A stretch of 6,987 nt of DNA, taken from contig JACQGW010000173.1 of NCBI GenBank assembly GCA_016199325.1, forward strand, positions 1-6,987, in the 5' to 3' direction. Each line of letters opens with the position of its first letter. Within the stretch, counting starts at the first letter, position 1. Of this stretch, positions 5,443 to 6,987 are shown piece by piece. Made by a program: the position numbers and the translations under genes. The stretch comes from Chloroflexota bacterium. Lineage in GTDB: Bacteria; Chloroflexota; Dehalococcoidia; JACQGW01. The notes beneath the pieces were generated by a model. It did not search any database. It saw nothing but the letters and a program-made list of their open reading frames with translations, and was not told where the DNA came from.

Positions 5443-5720
5443 GAGGGCAGGGGCCGTTGCTGAAGCTCTTCACGGCTCTCTCTGGCAATCCCGACGGCAT
5501 CGACAGGGAGCAGGTCTGCGGTCAGCTCAGCCAGACGGCTCAGCGCCTGCAAGCCGGCCCGACGTTTCTGCGCCGCGATGGACTCGCCGCCGTTGAGGCC
5601 GGCTCGCACGTAGACCCGCACCAGGGTCGCCAGGGCGATCCCCAGTCGCTTCGCTTCAGTCTCCAGGCGAGCGTAGCCTGCTGGATCCAAGCGCAAGGTA
5701 ATTGCTTTCGTCACATGCAT
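5364..5720 (-). CDS. Ribbon-helix-helix antitoxin, VapB-like
   Basis: The product is 118 residues. The N-terminal half is a ribbon-helix-helix DNA-binding domain: strand TKAITLRLD (about 4-12), helix GYARLETEAKRLG (15-27) and helix ALATLVRVYVRAGL (29-42). The second half (ALSRLAELTADLLPVDAVGIARESREEL) would wrap and block the toxin. It lies directly upstream of the PIN-domain gene on the same strand, the standard antitoxin-toxin order. Residues after about 92 overlap the vapC reading frame by 79 bases and are of low quality (SCLLSSTQTSLSCW, then Arg-rich), so the frame may have lost its normal stop. I chose ATG 5718-5720 because homology starts there and a -10 box lies 6 bases ahead; no Shine-Dalgarno is present, consistent with a leaderless message. 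Confidence 0.82.
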   Translation of the reverse strand: MHVTKAITLRLDPAGYARLETEAKRLGIALATLVRVYVRAGLNGGESIAAQKRRAGLQALSRLAELTADLLPVDAVGIARESREELQQRPLPSCLLSSTQTSLSCWRAAIRGNRRLRR

Positions 5721-5726
5721 GGGTAG

Positions 5727-5732
5727 AGTATA
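5727..5732 (-). promoter_or_regulatory. -10 box TATACT of a possibly leaderless vapBC promoter
   Basis: Minus-strand TATACT ends 6 bases before the vapB ATG, placing the transcription start at or next to the A of the start codon. No good -35 hexamer is found at 16-18 bases; that position is taken by the palindrome at 5741-5757. Confidence 0.5.
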
Positions 5733-5740
5733 GCGTGCTG

Positions 5741-5757
5741 AGATGCTCAAAGCATCT
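5741..5757. promoter_or_regulatory. Palindrome AGATGCT-CAA-AGCATCT, candidate VapB operator
   Basis: This is a perfect 7-bp inverted repeat with a 3-base centre, 8 bases upstream of the vapB -10 box and about 24 bases before the divergent gene at 5781. Ribbon-helix-helix antitoxins normally bind such palindromes to repress their own operon. Confidence 0.5.
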
Positions 5758-5780
5758 CTTGGCGCCATTCATTGCTTTCT

Positions 5781-6125
5781 ATGATGCGGATGAGCGTGTT
5801 ACCTGTTCGGTTGCTCGCAGGTCTTCTGGGCGGTCTTGCCGCAGCTCTGGCCCAAGGCGCCGTCCAGCGGTGGCGAACCAGCATCGTCGACGGCGTGCTG
5901 GCAGGGCTGGCCGGCGTGCTCTTCGCGCTCGGCCGGGCGGGGCGAGCGTGCTGGGAAGCCTGCCTCGCCGGAGGATGCTGTGGACCCGCCCGCGCCGGCC
6001 GAGACCGGTTCGACCGGTTCACCGAGCAGGCACGGCGGGTCCTGGCGCTGACGCAGGAGGAAGCCCAGCGGTTCAATCACCACTACAGAGGAGGGACTCA
6101 ACCATGGCAAAGACGTACCGGCTGA
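5781..6125 (+). CDS. Small hydrophobic protein ending in a ClpC N-terminus-like fragment
   Basis: The product is about 114 residues. The first part has two hydrophobic stretches (LLAGLLGGLAAALAQGAV near 12-29 and DGVLAGLAGVLFALG near 38-52), followed by a Cys-rich link with four cysteines. Residues 77-102 read FDRFTEQARRVL then ALTQEEAQRFNHHY, very like the first residues of ClpC, which continue with IGTEHLLLGL. Here the match stops and the ribosome binding site of the next gene begins. The 9-base unit GACCGGTTC is doubled at the join (6003-6020). The ClpC-like part alone is too short to form the Clp N-domain. The frame overlaps the next CDS by 22 bases. The start is uncertain (TTG 5772, ATG 5781, 5784 or 5790; none has a good ribosome binding site). 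It could be a real small membrane protein that borrowed a Clp motif, or a degraded gene. Confidence 0.5.
   Translation: MMRMSVLPVRLLAGLLGGLAAALAQGAVQRWRTSIVDGVLAGLAGVLFALGRAGRACWEACLAGGCCGPARAGRDRFDRFTEQARRVLALTQEEAQRFNHHYRGGTQPWQRRTG
6087..6095 (+). promoter_or_regulatory. Ribosome binding site AGAGGAGGG of the nitroreductase-family gene
   Basis: It is a strong Shine-Dalgarno match about 9 bases before ATG 6104. It begins exactly where the ClpC-like reading of the upstream gene breaks off. Confidence 0.8.
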
Positions 6126-6547
6126 CGCTCGTTCGACGGATCGTGAACTGGATCGTGGGGCTGCTGCTCCAGATTGGCCTGGCGCCGAAGGGCACCTACC
6201 TCCTCACCGTCAGGGGCCGCACCAGCGGCCGGTTGCACTCGACGCCGGTGACGCTGATCGAGCAGGACGGAGGGCGCTGGCTCGTGGCGCCCTACGGTGC
6301 GGTCGCCTGGGTCTGGAACGCCCGGGCGGCCGGGCGGGTGACGCTGACCCGTGGCGGTCGGTCGGAGACGGTGGCCATCGCCGAGCTGGGACCGGTCGAG
6401 AGCGCGCCTATCCTGAAGGAATACGTGGCCCGGATCCCGATCGTCCGACCCTACTTCGACGCGACGCCGGAATCGCCCCTCGATACGTTCGTGGCCGAGG
6501 CGGGTCGCCACCCAGTTTTTCGGATCCTGGGCACGGCCAATCGGTAG
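6104..6547 (+). CDS. Deazaflavin (F420)-dependent nitroreductase-family protein
   Basis: The 147-residue protein belongs to the Ddn/DUF385-like split-barrel family, whose characterised members use reduced cofactor F420 to reduce quinones or nitro compounds. Family marks are KGTYLLTVRGRTSGRLHSTPVTL (about 28-50), GRWLVAPYGAVAWVWNARAAGRVTL and the late YVARIPIVRPYF. A hydrophobic N-terminal helix (VRRIVNWIVGLLLQIGLA) may touch the membrane, as proposed for Ddn. The length is normal and the protein ends HPVFRILGTANR, a natural-looking end. Its stop TAG (6545-6547) is shared with the left edge of MITE-like copy 2. The strong ribosome binding site fixes the start at 6104; the same frame is open upstream to 5702 but has no family resemblance there. 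F420 use implies that the host makes F420, which cannot be checked here. Confidence 0.9.
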   Translation: MAKTYRLTLVRRIVNWIVGLLLQIGLAPKGTYLLTVRGRTSGRLHSTPVTLIEQDGGRWLVAPYGAVAWVWNARAAGRVTLTRGGRSETVAIAELGPVESAPILKEYVARIPIVRPYFDATPESPLDTFVAEAGRHPVFRILGTANR

Positions 6548-6666
6548 AGCGGTTCCGACAGACAACGAACCGCCAAGACGCCAAGATCGCCAAGAGGGAT
6601 AGCGAGAAAGACGCCAAGAATGGCGGTTGGTCGTTCGGTCAATCCCTGTGCAAACCGCTCTAGAAC
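6545..6666. mobile_element. MITE-like element, copy 2
   Basis: This copy is about 9 bases longer than copy 1. Its ends are cleaner: TAGAGCGGTT on the left and AACCGCTCTA on the right, a perfect 10-bp inverted repeat, if the flanking TA dinucleotides are counted. The first 49 bases after TA match copy 1 exactly. The inner part has CGCCAAGA units on the left and GGCGGTTGGTCG on the right. The left TA plus the first G of the element make the stop codon of the nitroreductase-family gene. The GAAC that follows the right end is also found after copy 1, so the element may extend slightly or the sites may be alike. Confidence 0.82.
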
Positions 6667-6732
6667 GGGTACGGCGGCTGCGCCTATCTGGCTGGCAACA
6701 CGGTCAGGGTGGACGTCCAGAGGAGTGGGAGT

Positions 6733-6987
6733 GTATGCGGAGGCGTGGAGGCTACGGAGGTGGGGCGCGCAGGTTCGTAGTGCGCACTCGCAAGTGCGCT
6801 CCCGGGCGTCCGGGTCTCGACCACGCCGGCCGGCGAACGACTCCGACTCCGGCGGGGGCTCAACGAACCGAGCGGCGACCGTGAGGCGGTCGGCAGTCGG
6901 CGGTCAGTAGTCGGCAGCGGCAGCGTGCGGACCCACCGCGCCGCGACCGTGAGGGAGCCGTTCCCCGGCGTGCGGTCGACTCTCGCA
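6733..6987 (+). repeat. Composite dispersed repeat, related to 2503-2738
   Basis: The order is: 9-base-periodic GCGGAGGCG-type units (6735-6758), the module with the GCGCACT/AGTGCGC stem (6782-6799), GGGTCTCGACCACGC and GGCCGGCGA, then ACCGAGCGGCGACCGT, tandem TCGGCAG/TCGGCGG units (6889-6917), and finally GCCGCGACCGTGAGGGAGC with TTCCCCGGCG and GTCGACTC. The first half matches the reverse strand of 2600-2738; the last piece matches the plus strand of 2507-2550. No gene is seen from 6548 to the end of the window; 6667-6732 shows nothing I recognise. Confidence 0.75.

Noticed and set aside
4717..5463. 248-codon plus-strand frame across the membrane-protein gene start and vapC
   Set aside because: It lies antisense to vapC, crosses the MITE-like element, and has no recognisable domain.
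5759..5785. Promoter TTGGCG-15-TATGAT for the gene at 5781
   Set aside because: The spacing is short and the -10 box overlaps the candidate start codons, so support is too weak to list as a feature.
5702..6103. Upstream extension of the F420-dependent reductase frame to 5702
   Set aside because: The extension is Arg-rich without homology, and a strong ribosome binding site at 6087-6095 fixes the start at 6104.
6733..6987. CRISPR-like array
   Set aside because: The repeated units are 7-9 bases and imperfect, with no regular 25-40-base repeats or unique spacers.

Overview
This window is G+C-rich (roughly two thirds by eye) and looks like a chromosomal accessory stretch from an uncultured bacterium. 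Chloroflexota, perhaps Thermomicrobia-like, is my best guess. The reasons are a peptide-type ABC transporter next to sugar-acid or amide catabolism genes, a putative F420-dependent reductase, a fragment resembling the start of ClpC, a possibly leaderless promoter, and many short dispersed repeats. The phylum is inference and is not proved by any marker gene.

Positions 1-2459 (+) hold a catabolic operon. It starts with the 3' end of an oligopeptide/dipeptide ABC transporter ATPase. After a palindromic repeat comes a full-length AbgA-like M20 amidohydrolase. This overlaps (ATGA) a mandelate racemase/enolase-superfamily gene that has lost its whole catalytic barrel by an in-frame internal deletion. 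A plausible job is import of a peptide-like or amidated compound followed by hydrolysis, with the third enzyme now dead.

Positions 2460-2790 are non-coding and packed with dispersed repeats and hairpins. A SnoaL-like ester cyclase (2792-3223, -) and a DapA-superfamily lyase (3409-4344, +) follow as a divergent pair. The lyase keeps the Schiff-base lysine and the tyrosine but lacks the DapA-specific arginine, so it probably acts on a keto-acid in catabolism. It is flanked on both sides by related GGACCA/ACCACAAACC repeats, one of which forms its C-terminal tail.

Positions 4397-5720 (-) carry a small two-helix membrane protein and, upstream of it, a VapBC toxin-antitoxin pair. The toxin frame runs on through a good promoter-like sequence and stops at the edge of a MITE-like element. 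Positions 5781-6547 (+) hold a small hydrophobic protein ending in 26 residues that resemble the start of ClpC, overlapping an F420-dependent nitroreductase-family gene. That gene also stops at the edge of a second copy of the same element. The last 320 bases repeat the modules of 2503-2738, partly inverted.

No new multi-gene defence or biosynthetic system is evident. The most unusual signals are the element pair that supplies UAG stop codons to two different genes, the barrel-less enolase remnant, and the ClpC-like fragment.
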